Of a DNA stretch of 53,740 nt, positions 28,902-38,012 are shown in pieces. Source of the DNA: Actinomycetota bacterium (GTDB taxonomy: Bacteria > Actinomycetota > Actinomycetes > Nanopelagicales > Nanopelagicaceae). The notes under the pieces were generated by a model. That model did not search any database. It was not told the origin of the DNA and was given only the letters and a program-made list of their open reading frames with translations. The stretch is from contig VGBN01000004.1 in the NCBI GenBank assembly GCA_016870455.1, positions 1 through 53,740 of the forward strand, written 5' to 3'. Every line of letters begins with the position of its first letter. Positions within the stretch are counted from its first letter, which is position 1. A program made the translations under genes and the position numbers.

Positions 28902-29659
28902 TTATTTACCCCCAAATATGCCTCTACCACTGCTGGATCTTGCCTTACCGTTTCAACATCTCCTGATGAAATAACCTCGCCAAAATTAAGTACATAAAGT
29001 CGATCACAAACTGACATCACCACATCCATGTGGTGCTCTACTAAAATCACTGAGCATTGAGTAGCTAGATTATGAATAAGTGAGTTCATCCACTCAATAT
29101 CTTGCGCACCAAGTCCACCAGCTGGCTCATCTAGTAACAATATTTTTGGCTCTGAGACCAAAGCTCGTGCAATTGCAACTCGCTTGGTCACCGGGTATGG
29201 CAAGGAATCAGCTCGCTGGTCGGCAATACCTGAGGCATAAACTCGTTCAAGAGCGGTCATTGCTCGTTGCCGAAGTTTTACCTCATCATTTTTACTCAGC
29301 CCTAATGCGCCAGTAATTAAGCCACTCTTAGAACTTTTTGTATCGCCAATCATTACATTTTCTAGCACGCTTAACTCTGGGAATAGACCAACCCCTTGCA
29401 AAGTTCGGGAAATTCCTAAATTTATCAATTGATGAGGCTTTGGCCACTTGCGTGACTTTCCGTTAATTGAAAGTGAGCCAGATTCAACATCTGCCAGACC
29501 AGATAAGGCATTAAAGAAAGTTGTCTTACCCGCACCGTTTGGACCAATTAGTCCCACAACCTCATTTTGATTTAATTCCAAATTTACATTTGATAACGCC
29601 TTAAGCCCGCCAAATGAAACAGATAAAGATTTTATTGAAAGCAAATTAGCGTTACTCAC
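28898..29659 (-). CDS. livG: Branched-chain-type ABC transporter ATPase LivG
   Basis: This is the second ATPase of the Liv importer. The start is placed at GTG 29659, giving 253 residues, the usual LivG length. A longer reading from 29740 would lie inside alr and adds nothing LivG-like. Walker A is GPNGAGKTT, a Q-loop-side segment reads ISRTLQGVGLFPELSV, Walker B is ILLLDEP followed by AGGL, and the H-loop is VEHHMDVVM. The signature region is degenerate (LPYPVTKRVAIARAL). GTG overlaps the alr stop by eight bases (GTGAGTAA), so the transporter is coupled to alr. Confidence 0.92.
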   Translation of the reverse strand: MSNANLLSIKSLSVSFGGLKALSNVNLELNQNEVVGLIGPNGAGKTTFFNALSGLADVESGSLSINGKSRKWPKPHQLINLGISRTLQGVGLFPELSVLENVMIGDTKSSKSGLITGALGLSKNDEVKLRQRAMTALERVYASGIADQRADSLPYPVTKRVAIARALVSEPKILLLDEPAGGLGAQDIEWMNSLIHNLATQCSVILVEHHMDVVMSVCDRLYVLNFGEVISSGDVETVRQDPAVVEAYLGVNN

Positions 29660-30776
29660 GAGAGTAGATTCTAGGCACACGAGTACCGATTCGGGTAACA
29701 ATCTCGTAATTAATGGTGCCACAAGCCTTAGCCCACTCATCTACTGTGTACTCACTATCACTTCCATCACCAAAAACAATCACTTCATCCCCAGTTTTTG
29801 CTAATGATGAAGCGCCAAGATCTACGACAAATTGATCCATTGAGACTCGTCCAATTAGTGGAGCACGTTTTCCTGCGGCAAATACTCCTGCCAAGTTGCT
29901 GGCATTTCTTGGAATTCCATCTGCATATCCCATACTCACAACGCCAAGCTTTGTATCCGCTTTTGTTGTGGCAGTTGAGCCATAACCAACACCTTGTCCT
30001 GCTTTAACCGCTTTTACTAATTGCAACTTTGAAACAACTTTCATGGCAGGTTTAAGTCCTAAGGCAGAAGAGCTACCCATATTGTCAACATCAGGAGATA
30101 AGCCATATAGCCCGATGCCCCATCTAATAATATTTTTATGTGAATTTGGGTTTGCAAGTGATGCCGCAGAGTTTGCAATATGCAAATACTCAGCCACTAT
30201 CCCAGCAGCTTTAAGTTGTTCTACCCGATACTTAAACCTCTCTAGTTGGCTTTCATTAAGTAAGGCATCTGGTTCATCTGCTCTAGCAAAGTGTGACCAA
30301 ATTCCAATGACTTTAACTGCACCTGATTTAACCTGGCTTGCTAACTCAGAAATGATTGTCTCTAACTCATCTCCAAAACCACCTCGGTTCATTCCTGTAT
30401 CCAATTCAATGTGAACCCGTGGAGTTCTACCTACAGCTTTTCCTGCTGCTGCAATCTCATTTAGTAAATCAATTGATGAAATAGAAAGATCTATATCTAG
30501 ATTAATTGCACTCTTAAAATCCTCACCCAATGGAGTTAGCCAAGCAATAATCGGTTTGGTAATCCCACCTTTTCGTAACAAGATGGCCTCTTCCAATAAA
30601 GCAGTGCCTAACCAATCAGCACCAGCTGACTCAGCAGTTTTTCCAACTGATAACAAGCCATGACCATATGCATCTGCTTTCACAACTGCAAGCACCTGGG
30701 AATTGCTCTTAGCTTTAATTAATTTTAAATTATGAGCAATAGCTGCCAAATTAACCTCAGCCCTTGCGCGAGTCAT
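29652..30776 (-). CDS. alr: Alanine racemase
   Basis: This PLP enzyme interconverts L- and D-alanine for peptidoglycan. The start is ATG 30776 (374 residues), because homology begins at TRARAEVNLAAIAHN; the upstream in-frame extension lies in the PAP2 gene. The PLP lysine sits in AVVKADAYGHG, the phosphate-side segments include ELDTGMNRGGFG and GIGLYGLSP, and the C-terminal domain has MGYADGIPRNA, GRVSMDQ and GDEVIVFG. It lies between a PAP2 phosphatase gene (20-base gap) and livG. In many actinobacteria tsaE follows alr; here a 6.3-kb transporter block intervenes. Confidence 0.95.
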   Translation of the reverse strand: MTRARAEVNLAAIAHNLKLIKAKSNSQVLAVVKADAYGHGLLSVGKTAESAGADWLGTALLEEAILLRKGGITKPIIAWLTPLGEDFKSAINLDIDLSISSIDLLNEIAAAGKAVGRTPRVHIELDTGMNRGGFGDELETIISELASQVKSGAVKVIGIWSHFARADEPDALLNESQLERFKYRVEQLKAAGIVAEYLHIANSAASLANPNSHKNIIRWGIGLYGLSPDVDNMGSSSALGLKPAMKVVSKLQLVKAVKAGQGVGYGSTATTKADTKLGVVSMGYADGIPRNASNLAGVFAAGKRAPLIGRVSMDQFVVDLGASSLAKTGDEVIVFGDGSDSEYTVDEWAKACGTINYEIVTRIGTRVPRIYSRE

Positions 30777-30796
30777 ATTCCAAAGCCTACTTTGTA

Positions 30797-31462
30797 TCAG
30801 GAGGGTTGGCGATCTGAGGTAACTGATCGATCTACCGCAATTATCGCCACAAGCAAGGCTGATCCAATAAACAAACCACCTAATAGATCTGAGAACCAAT
30901 GTGTATTCCGATAAAGTGATGCTAAACAAACTCCAGTGGTAATGATTGCTACAAACCAGGTTAAACGCATTCCTTCAAATGGATACTTATGTGAGTATCT
31001 AAAGATCAAGTAAGCAGCAATCCCCCAGGTCAATATTGCATTTGCTGCATGTCCGCTGGGATAGGACAGACCGCTGTCGGTGAAAAACAGATCAAAACCA
31101 GTACTTGGCTTAGTTCGGCCAAATAAAAGTTTTGAAGCTCCCACTGTTAGATTTAATAAAAGTAATGAAAGTATTGAAAGATTTATAGGTCGCCATGATT
31201 TAAACCTACGGCTGATTAAGGCTGTGGTTATTAACAGCGCAATTGCACTTACACTTCTTAAGCCAAGATCATCAACTAAGATCACCAGGGTAGGGGTTTT
31301 ACCAGGAGTGAGTAGTAAAAAATCCCGTTCATAAATCCATTCATCTAATCTTCTAATCCAGGTATTAGCTACTACCTGTTGGGTGATAAAGCCATATAGC
31401 GCCAGGAATAAAACAGTCAGCTTGATTGCAGAGTTCATTTGCTTACGGCGTTGTTCTGGCAT
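30797..31462 (-). CDS. PAP2-family membrane phosphatase
   Basis: This is a 221-residue integral membrane protein with about five or six helices. The three PAP2 motifs are present: KLLFGRTKP (KX6RP), PSGH in LSYPSGHAAN, and RNTHWFSD (R-x3-H-x3-D). The catalytic site faces outward in relatives that dephosphorylate undecaprenyl diphosphate or phosphatidylglycerol phosphate. It lies five bases after glmS and upstream of alr, among peptidoglycan-precursor genes, so a role in recycling the undecaprenyl carrier is plausible but inferred. TAGGG precedes ATG 31462. Confidence 0.88.
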   Translation of the reverse strand: MPEQRRKQMNSAIKLTVLFLALYGFITQQVVANTWIRRLDEWIYERDFLLLTPGKTPTLVILVDDLGLRSVSAIALLITTALISRRFKSWRPINLSILSLLLLNLTVGASKLLFGRTKPSTGFDLFFTDSGLSYPSGHAANAILTWGIAAYLIFRYSHKYPFEGMRLTWFVAIITTGVCLASLYRNTHWFSDLLGGLFIGSALLVAIIAVDRSVTSDRQPS

Positions 31463-31467
31463 TTTCC

Positions 31468-33273
31468 CTACTCAACTGTTACAGATTTGGCCAAGTTTCT
31501 AGGTTGATCAACATCATTACCTCGTGCTACAGCCATCTCATATGCAATTACCTGTAGTGGCACAACTGATAAAACTGGTTGTAGCAGCAGATCAGCTTTA
31601 GGAATTCGGATTAAATGATCTGCGCCAACAAAATCAAACTCACTTATGGCAATTACTACTGCACCCCTGGCCTTAACCTCTTGGATGTTGCTGGCCATTT
31701 TTTCAGCCAGGACCGAGTGCTCGCTAGGCATAATCGCCACCACTGGCGTGCCTTTATCAATCAATGCAATTGGTCCATGCTTTAGTTCACCACCTGCAAA
31801 ACCTTCAGCATGCATATAAGCAAGCTCTTTTAACTTTAATGCACCTTCTAGTGCAGTTGGATATCCAACATGCCTGCCCAAAAATAAGACTGATTGTGAA
31901 TCTTTAAACTTGCGAGTTAACTCCCTTAAAGGCTCCACCGTCTCTAACACCTGCTCGATTTTTGCAGGAAGAGCTGATAATTGTTCGATAATACTCTTAA
32001 CCTCTTTTTTACTTAACAAGTCTAATTGTTTTCCAATTTCTAATCCGATCAAATACATTGCTAGCAATTGAGTTGCAAAAGCTTTAGTTGATGCAACTGC
32101 AATCTCTGGACCGGCATGGGTATAGAAAACTGCATCTGATTCTCGACCAATAGTTGAGCCATTTGTATTACACACTGAAAATACTGTTGCACCCTTAGAT
32201 TTGGCATACCGAAGCGCCATTAAGGTATCCATGGTTTCACCAGATTGAGAGATCGGAATAACTAGTGTCTTCTTATCTAAACTTGGCTCTCGATATCGAT
32301 ACTCAGATGCAAGTTCAACATCAACTGGGATTTGGCCCCATTTTTCAATTGCATACTTTCCAACTAAACCTGCGTTATAAGCGGTGCCGCAAGCGATGAT
32401 TACAATTTTTTCATACTTCTTAAATTTAACTTTTACATTAATTCCATCTAAACGGCCAATTAGTGTGTCTGCAATAGCTTTTGGTTGTTCATAAATTTCC
32501 TTGAGCATAAAATGTGAAAAGCCGCCACGCTCTGCTGCACTTGCATCCCATGAGATTTCATACTGCTTTGATTTAACAATCTGACCTGCCAGATTTGTAA
32601 CCTCAATTGAATTTGGCGTGATATCAACTACCTCATCTTGGCCAAGCTCAAGTGCGATCTTGGTATGGGCAATAAAGGCTGCCACATCTGATGCTAGAAA
32701 ATTCTCACCATTCCCCACTCCCACTACTAAGGGTGAGTTTCGCCGTGCACCAACAATATGGGTTGGATCATCTGAATGAATTGCAAGCAATGTAAAAGAG
32801 CCTTTAAGTTGTTTACAAACTTGCCGCATCGCAGCTGCTAAATCCCCATTGTTCTGGCGGCGAGCATCGCTAAGTAAATGCACCACTGATTCCGTATCTG
32901 TTTCTGACTTAAATTTATGGCCACGTTTTTCAAGATCACTTCTTAGTTGAACATAATTTTCAATAATTCCATTGTGGATTAAAGCTAACTTGCCTTCGTT
33001 ATCAAGATGAGGATGAGCATTTGTGTCGGTGGGACCACCATGAGTTGCCCATCTGGTATGGCCAATACCACTCTTAGCATTTGGAGTTTTTGCTAAAGCA
33101 TCCTCTAAGTTTTTTAGCTTTCCAGCTTTTTTCTCAACAAATAGAGGTTTACCAATTTCAGTTGGTAGAGCTATACCAGCTGAGTCATATCCGCGATATT
33201 CAAGTCTTCTTAAGCCTTCTACCACTGGCGTGAGTGCGGAGTTTTTTCCGGTGTAGCCGACAATGCCGCACAT
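31468..33273 (-). CDS. glmS: Glutamine-fructose-6-phosphate aminotransferase
   Basis: GlmS makes glucosamine-6-phosphate from fructose-6-phosphate and glutamine, the entry step to UDP-GlcNAc. The 601-residue protein begins MCGIVGYTG with the glutaminase nucleophile Cys2, and has GIGHTRWATHG and TDTESVVHL. The isomerase half holds two SIS domains with ACGTAYNAG, ISQSGETMDT and GRHVGYPTALEGALKLKE, ending with AKSVTVE as usual. AAAGGAG precedes ATG 33273. It follows glmM after 17 bases. No glmS ribozyme is visible in that short gap. Confidence 0.97.
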   Translation of the reverse strand: MCGIVGYTGKNSALTPVVEGLRRLEYRGYDSAGIALPTEIGKPLFVEKKAGKLKNLEDALAKTPNAKSGIGHTRWATHGGPTDTNAHPHLDNEGKLALIHNGIIENYVQLRSDLEKRGHKFKSETDTESVVHLLSDARRQNNGDLAAAMRQVCKQLKGSFTLLAIHSDDPTHIVGARRNSPLVVGVGNGENFLASDVAAFIAHTKIALELGQDEVVDITPNSIEVTNLAGQIVKSKQYEISWDASAAERGGFSHFMLKEIYEQPKAIADTLIGRLDGINVKVKFKKYEKIVIIACGTAYNAGLVGKYAIEKWGQIPVDVELASEYRYREPSLDKKTLVIPISQSGETMDTLMALRYAKSKGATVFSVCNTNGSTIGRESDAVFYTHAGPEIAVASTKAFATQLLAMYLIGLEIGKQLDLLSKKEVKSIIEQLSALPAKIEQVLETVEPLRELTRKFKDSQSVLFLGRHVGYPTALEGALKLKELAYMHAEGFAGGELKHGPIALIDKGTPVVAIMPSEHSVLAEKMASNIQEVKARGAVVIAISEFDFVGADHLIRIPKADLLLQPVLSVVPLQVIAYEMAVARGNDVDQPRNLAKSVTVE

Positions 33274-33290
33274 TTATAAAACTCCTTTAG

Positions 33291-34631
33291 CTACTTAAGC
33301 TCTAATCTTACTAGTTGGGCTAAGGAATCAGCGATTTTCTCAGCAATGCCTAATTCATTTGCCTCGACCATTACTCTAACTAGTGATTCTGTTCCAGAGG
33401 CACGTAGTAATACTCTCCCCTTTGAACCAAGTTGCACCTCTGCTGCAGCAATTGCATCCTTAATTTTTGCTGAAGAAGATAATTTATCTTTTTTAACATC
33501 CGCAACGTTGATTAAGACTTGTGGATATTTTTGCATAGCAGATGCAAGTTCTAGCAATGACTTTTTTGATTTAACCATAACCTGCATAACTTGTAAGGCG
33601 GTCAGTAAACCATCACCGGTATTTGAAAACTCTCTCATAATTACATGCCCAGATTGCTCGCCACCTAAACTCAGATCACTTTCTAGCATCTTCTCTAAAA
33701 CATACCGATCTCCCACAGCTGTTTTTTCAAATGTGATCCCCAATGACTGCATTGATTTGATAAAGCCTAAATTGCTCATTACTGTGCCAACAACTGTTTT
33801 TTTGTTTAACTTACCCTCACTCAAATATGAGGTGGCTAAAATATTTAATATGTGATCACCATCGATGACCTCACCACTCTTTGCAATCAACAAGCAACGA
33901 TCAGCATCGCCATCATGGGCTATTCCTAGATCTGCACCTGCTTTTTTGACCTCGATAATTAAATTATCTAAATGAGTAGAGCCACAATTTTCATTTATGT
34001 TCCAGCCGGTCGGGGTAGCAGAAATTGCCTTAACAGTTGCGCCAGCTTTTTCATAGGCGATTGGTGCAGCGGAGGAGGCAGCGCCATTTGCGCAATCAAC
34101 AATCACATTCAATCCAGTAAGTTTTGTGGTGATAGTTGAGAGTAAATGATTCACATATCTTTCTTTAGCCCCCTCATCAGCAATGATTCGACCCACATTT
34201 ACACCAGTTGGTCTATCCCAGGGCTCACCTAATCTTGCCTCAATTTGCGCCTCTAATTGATCGGCTAATTTATCCCCACCTTTTGCAAAAAATTTAATTC
34301 CATTATCTGGCATTGGATTATGGGATGCACTAATCATTACACCAAGATCGGCATTGCTCTCTTTTACTAAGAAAGCCACAGCTGGGGTGGGTAGAACTCC
34401 AACACGGTAAACATCAACACCTGCACTTGTTAATCCAGCAACAATTGCTGCCTCTAAGAAATCACCAGAGGCTCGAGAATCTTGTCCAACAATTGCTTTT
34501 GGCCGATGTCCTGCAAAAACTCCAATTTCACCCAAAACATGTGCAGCGGCAATTGCTAAATCAACAGCTAGTTCAGCGGTGAGATCAACATTTGCAACAC
34601 CTCGCACACCGTCGGTGCCGAAGAGGGCCAT
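33291..34631 (-). CDS. glmM: Phosphoglucosamine mutase
   Basis: GlmM converts glucosamine-6-phosphate to glucosamine-1-phosphate, the step after GlmS. The 446 residues are of standard length. FGTDGVRGVAN opens the protein, the phosphoserine loop is MISASHNPMPDNG, the metal loop is HDGDADRC, the sugar loop is LGGEQSGHV, and the phosphate-binding tail is RASGTESLVRVM. ATG 34631 has no strong Shine-Dalgarno sequence. A TAAAAT hexamer five bases upstream could be the -10 of a leaderless transcript, without a clear -35. rpsI ends 21 bases upstream. Confidence 0.96.
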   Translation of the reverse strand: MALFGTDGVRGVANVDLTAELAVDLAIAAAHVLGEIGVFAGHRPKAIVGQDSRASGDFLEAAIVAGLTSAGVDVYRVGVLPTPAVAFLVKESNADLGVMISASHNPMPDNGIKFFAKGGDKLADQLEAQIEARLGEPWDRPTGVNVGRIIADEGAKERYVNHLLSTITTKLTGLNVIVDCANGAASSAAPIAYEKAGATVKAISATPTGWNINENCGSTHLDNLIIEVKKAGADLGIAHDGDADRCLLIAKSGEVIDGDHILNILATSYLSEGKLNKKTVVGTVMSNLGFIKSMQSLGITFEKTAVGDRYVLEKMLESDLSLGGEQSGHVIMREFSNTGDGLLTALQVMQVMVKSKKSLLELASAMQKYPQVLINVADVKKDKLSSSAKIKDAIAAAEVQLGSKGRVLLRASGTESLVRVMVEANELGIAEKIADSLAQLVRLELK

Positions 34632-34652
34632 ATTAGATTTTAGCGAGTGAGA

Positions 34653-35135
34653 TTAACGCTTGCTGTATTGAGAACGCTTACGGGCTTTCTTAAGGCCATA
34701 CTTCTTACGTTCAATTACACGGGCATCACGAGATAAGAATCCGGCTTTCTTAAGTGTTGGTCTATTTGCATCAACATCAATTGCATTTAGTGCTCGGGCA
34801 ATACCAAGGCGAAGTGCACCTGCTTGACCAGATGTACCACCACCATTGATTCGAGCAAAAACATCATAAGTGGCTTCAGCCCCAACAGTCTTAAATGGTT
34901 CTGCAACTGATTGTTGATGTACTTTGTTTGGGAAGTAAACCTCAAGTGGCTTGCCATTTACTACCCAGCGACCAGTTCCTGGAACTAGGCGAACTCGAGC
35001 AACTGCCTCCTTGCGACGACCAACGCCACCACCTGGAGCTGTAATTGCTTTTCGGTTAGTTGCCGGAGCTGGCGTACTGGAGGTATATGAGGTTGGAAGT
35101 GCCTCATCAGTTGAATCAAAATTCTCGTCTGACAT
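34653..35135 (-). CDS. rpsI: 30S ribosomal protein S9
   Basis: This is a 160-residue protein of the 30S head whose C-terminal tail reaches the P-site tRNA. The S9 core begins near [19 protein letters not shown] and ends with [12 protein letters not shown]. The first ~33 residues (acidic, Ser/Thr/Pro-rich) are an extension before the conserved core, common in actinobacterial S9. It follows rplM after 11 bases, as is usual for the rplM-rpsI pair. Confidence 0.97.
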   Translation of the reverse strand: MSDENFDSTDEALPTSYTSSTPAPATNRKAITAPGGGVGRRKEAVARVRLVPGTGRWVVNGKPLEVYFPNKVHQQSVAEPFKTVGAEATYDVFARINGGGTSGQAGALRLGIARALNAIDVDANRPTLKKAGFLSRDARVIERKKYGLKKARKRSQYSKR

Positions 35136-35146
35136 TTTTCTCCTAT

Positions 35147-35608
35147 TTATTTCTTTGCAACCTGGGAAACTTGATTGAACTCAAAAACTTTTGGATTTTG
35201 TGCTGCATGTGGGTGGTCACTGCCAGCATAAACTTTTAATTTAGTTGCTGCTGATCGTCCTACAGAATTTTTTGGCAACATTCCTTTAATCGCCTTTTCA
35301 ACTGCACGAGTTGGAAACTTTTCAAACAAATCTGAATACACAGTGGAGGTCATACCGCCTGGATACCCAGAGTGTTGATGGGCAAACTTTTGGGTGTTCT
35401 TTGATCCAGTTAGAACAACCTTGTCAGCATTAATAACTATTACAAAATCTCCCATATCCATGTGAGGGGCAAAGGTTGGTTTGTGTTTACCACGCAAAAG
35501 ATTTGCAGCATGGGTGGCAAGACGGCCAAGCACAACATCTTGAGCATCAATGAGATACCAACTACGGGTGATCTCACCAGCTTTCGGTGTAAATGTGCGC
35601 ACGAGCAT
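35147..35608 (-). CDS. rplM: 50S ribosomal protein L13
   Basis: L13 is an early-assembly protein of the large subunit. Its 153 residues have [37 protein letters not shown], and GMLPKN late in the chain. ATG 35608 is given as the start, but the GTG at 35602 may be the true one. AAAGG lies nine bases before that GTG and only three before the ATG, and homologues typically begin Met-Arg-Thr. A good promoter lies upstream at 35664-35693. Confidence 0.96.
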   Translation of the reverse strand: MLVRTFTPKAGEITRSWYLIDAQDVVLGRLATHAANLLRGKHKPTFAPHMDMGDFVIVINADKVVLTGSKNTQKFAHQHSGYPGGMTSTVYSDLFEKFPTRAVEKAIKGMLPKNSVGRSAATKLKVYAGSDHPHAAQNPKVFEFNQVSQVAKK

Positions 35609-35663
35609 CTGCCTTTCTTCTTTTTTTAGGATTGTCCCCTAATGGGTCATTTCCAGAGACCAA

Positions 35664-35693
35664 AGATTACCTTTAGGTGCGGGATAAGGTCAA
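35664..35693 (-). promoter_or_regulatory. Predicted rplM-rpsI promoter
   Basis: On minus, TTGACC and TAATCT are 18 bases apart, the best sigma-70-like match in this part of the window. Transcription would start about 50 bases before rplM, leaving a short leader in which L13 might act. Confidence 0.65.
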
Positions 35694-35712
35694 AACTGCA
35701 TTAATATCCCGC
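35679..35712. repeat. Inverted repeat spanning the rplM promoter -35
   Basis: Arms GCGGGATA (35679-35686) and TATCCCGC (35705-35712), 8 bp and perfect, are separated by 18 bases that contain the -35 hexamer. It could be an operator or a weak end-of-truA hairpin. No U-run follows on minus. Confidence 0.5.
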
Positions 35713-35719
35713 TCACAAC

Positions 35720-36562
35720 TCACCCTTCATCCTCTAATTCTGCCGAGGTAGGTTGATAACTGTTGTAATGAGCCAAATATTGTTCAACGGGTGGAAATTC
35801 AACCTTAACCAAACTCAATCCTTTTGCCGGAAAAACATAGCTATCAGAAATTCTCACCTTATCTCGCAAAGTTTTTAGCATCCACTCTGGCTTAAATCTT
35901 CCCTCACCAACACAAACTGCAGCCCCAACTAAATTCCTAACCATGTTATAGCCAAATGAATTTGCAGTTATCTCACCTTTCACTACACCATCATTGCCAC
36001 GTTGCCAGGTGAAATTAAGTAAGTTTTTTACAGTGCTAGTGCCTGGCCGGTGCTTACAAAATGCAAAAAAATCATACTCACCAATGAGAAGGCGACCGGC
36101 TTGGTTCATTAGATCTACATCTAAAGTTCTAAACCACTCGACACTATCGTGACGATCAAGAGGTGCGGTTATCTTTCCGCCGTCAATAATTTTGTACTCA
36201 TAACTTCTACTAATTGGGCCAAATCTGGCATGAAAGTGTGGTGGTGCCCAGCCGGCTGATATAACTCGAACATCTTTTTTAAGCAGTTGGTTTAACCGAA
36301 AAGCTAGGTTTTCAACATCTATATCTGTTGGCAAATCCACATGTAAAACTTGGTGCTTAGCATGCACACCCGCATCGGTTCGGCCGGCAATGATTGTTGA
36401 GGGTTCGCTGCGAGTTAGAGTTGCAAGGGCAGTTTCAAACTCTTCTTGAACAGTTCTTAACCCTGGTTGTTTTGCCCAACCTGAGAAATCACTTCCGTCA
36501 TAGGTTAGATCAACTCTTAAACGAGAAAACCCACTCTTAACTTCAAGAGTGGGTTTGGTCAT
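35720..36562 (-). CDS. truA: tRNA pseudouridine synthase A
   Basis: TruA makes pseudouridine at positions 38-40 of tRNA anticodon arms. The 280-residue protein has the core RLRVDLTYDGSDFSGWAKQPG, the catalytic Asp in AGRTDAGVHAKHQVLH, and FHARFGPISRSYEYKI. ATG 36562 is the only possible start: no ATG, GTG or TTG occurs in frame between it and the conserved core. The extra ~13 residues before the core are encoded by a perfect hairpin (36527-36556). The Shine-Dalgarno sequence is weak. It follows rplQ by 23 bases. Confidence 0.93.
   Translation of the reverse strand: MTKPTLEVKSGFSRLRVDLTYDGSDFSGWAKQPGLRTVQEEFETALATLTRSEPSTIIAGRTDAGVHAKHQVLHVDLPTDIDVENLAFRLNQLLKKDVRVISAGWAPPHFHARFGPISRSYEYKIIDGGKITAPLDRHDSVEWFRTLDVDLMNQAGRLLIGEYDFFAFCKHRPGTSTVKNLLNFTWQRGNDGVVKGEITANSFGYNMVRNLVGAAVCVGEGRFKPEWMLKTLRDKVRISDSYVFPAKGLSLVKVEFPPVEQYLAHYNSYQPTSAELEDEG
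36527..36556 (-). terminator. Terminator-like hairpin inside the truA start region
   Basis: Arms AAACCCACTCTT and AAGAGTGGGTTT (12 bp, perfect) surround a six-base loop and are followed on minus by TCTCGTTT. The stem starts 30 bases past the rplQ stop, a normal place for a terminator of the alpha operon, yet it spans codons 3-12 of truA. It may partially terminate rpoA-rplQ transcripts and damp truA expression. Confidence 0.55.
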
Positions 36563-36585
36563 AATCTTTAAAAAGTTAGCGCTTA

Positions 36586-36990
36586 TTACTCAGCTTTCGC
36601 TGCTGCTTTTTTGGCTACTTTTTTTGCTGGTGCACCCGCTTCAACCATCTCAATCACTGCCATTGGTGCATTATCACCTTTGCGTGGACCAATTTTAGTT
36701 ATGCGTGTGTAACCACCATCTCTGGCTTCAAATCTCTTTGCAATATCTGTGAACAATGTGTGCACTACAGATTTGCTAGAAATTCTTGCCATCACTCGAC
36801 GACGTGCTGCTAAGTCACCTTTCTTAGCATGAGTAATTAATCGCTCAGCTAATGGACGAAGACGTTTTGCTTTTGCCTCTGTGGTAGTCAACTTTCCTTT
36901 TTCAAAAAGTTGCGCAGCCAGTGTGCCTAGCAATAACTTCTCATGTGCTGGACCACTGCCTAGGCGTGGACCCTTACTTGGCTTTGGCAT
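36586..36990 (-). CDS. rplQ: 50S ribosomal protein L17
   Basis: The 134-residue protein sits near the polypeptide exit tunnel of the 50S. Landmarks are the N-terminal [36 protein letters not shown], and [19 protein letters not shown]. The tail is Lys/Ala-rich ([13 protein letters not shown]), as in other actinobacteria. AGGAGAAGCG precedes ATG 36990. It follows rpoA by eight bases, the usual end of the alpha operon. Confidence 0.97.
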   Translation of the reverse strand: MPKPSKGPRLGSGPAHEKLLLGTLAAQLFEKGKLTTTEAKAKRLRPLAERLITHAKKGDLAARRRVMARISSKSVVHTLFTDIAKRFEARDGGYTRITKIGPRKGDNAPMAVIEMVEAGAPAKKVAKKAAAKAE

Positions 36991-36998
36991 CGCTTCTC

Positions 36999-38012
36999 CT
37001 AAACCTCTTCTGCGTCGACAAGTTCATCATCAACTGCACTTCCATAATTGGCATGCTTAGTTGGATCAAAACCAACTGGGCTGTCTTTTAACTGCATTCC
37101 CATGGATTGTAACTTTGCTTTAACCTCATCAATTGATTTGGATCCAAAGTTACGTATGTCCATAAGATCTGCCTCAGAGCGAGAAAGTAACTCTCCAACG
37201 GTGTGAATTCCTTCGCGCTTTAAGCAGTTATAAGAACGAACAGTTAAATCAAGATCTTCGATAGGAAGTGCCATATCTGCAGCAAGTGCTGCATCTTGAA
37301 TGGAAGGTCCCATCTCAATACCTTCTGCGTTGGTATTTAACTCACGTGCTAAACCAAACAACTCAACTAAAGTTTTTCCAGCTGATGCCATTGCATCTGC
37401 CGGCTTAATTGATCTCTTTGTTTCAACATCAATTACCAATCGATCAAAGTCGGTACGTTGCTCAACACGAGTTGCCTCTACCTTGTAGGTAACGCGCAAA
37501 ACAGGTGAATAGATAGAGTCAACTGGAATTCGACCAATCTCACCCCCTGCTTGCTTATTTTGCACAGCGGTGATGTAACCACGACCACGCTCAACTGTTA
37601 ACTCAATCTCAAACTTTGCCTTTGAGTTCAAGGTGGCAATATGAAGCTCTGGGTTGTGTACTTGAACCCCAGCTGGTGCTGCTACATCTGCACCAGTAAC
37701 AACTCCCTCACCATTTTTACGTATGTAAAGTAGTGATGGCTCATCGTTATCTGAGGATAAAACTAAATTTTTGATGTTTAAGACGATCTCAGTTAGATCC
37801 TCTTTCACACCTTCTAATGTTGTGAATTCATGCAACGCATTGTTTACTCTAATTCCAGTAACAGCTGCTCCTGGAATTGAAGATAACAAGGTGCGACGAA
37901 TTGAATTACCAAGGGTGTAACCAAAACCTGGCTCAAGCGGCTCAATGATGAACCGTGAACGGTATTCGCTTACTACTTCCTCAGTGAGGATTGGGCGTTG
38001 TGCAATCAGCAC
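36999..38012 (-). CDS. rpoA: RNA polymerase alpha subunit
   Basis: The alpha dimer scaffolds RNA polymerase assembly, and its C-terminal domain contacts upstream promoter DNA and activators. The 337 residues are of standard size. The N-terminal domain has [20 protein letters not shown] and [11 protein letters not shown]. The C-terminal domain (from about residue 250) has [19 protein letters not shown] and [12 protein letters not shown]. The start is GTG 38012 with a strong GGAGG seven bases before. The 103-base gap after rpsD holds a 6-bp hairpin (GGAAGA/TCTTCC, 38033-38056) of unknown role and no clear promoter. Confidence 0.98.
   Translation of the reverse strand: MLIAQRPILTEEVVSEYRSRFIIEPLEPGFGYTLGNSIRRTLLSSIPGAAVTGIRVNNALHEFTTLEGVKEDLTEIVLNIKNLVLSSDNDEPSLLYIRKNGEGVVTGADVAAPAGVQVHNPELHIATLNSKAKFEIELTVERGRGYITAVQNKQAGGEIGRIPVDSIYSPVLRVTYKVEATRVEQRTDFDRLVIDVETKRSIKPADAMASAGKTLVELFGLARELNTNAEGIEMGPSIQDAALAADMALPIEDLDLTVRSYNCLKREGIHTVGELLSRSEADLMDIRNFGSKSIDEVKAKLQSMGMQLKDSPVGFDPTKHANYGSAVDDELVDAEEV

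Noticed and set aside
33274-33290. Possible glmS ribozyme upstream of glmS
   Set aside because: Only 17 bases separate glmM and glmS, far too short for that ribozyme.
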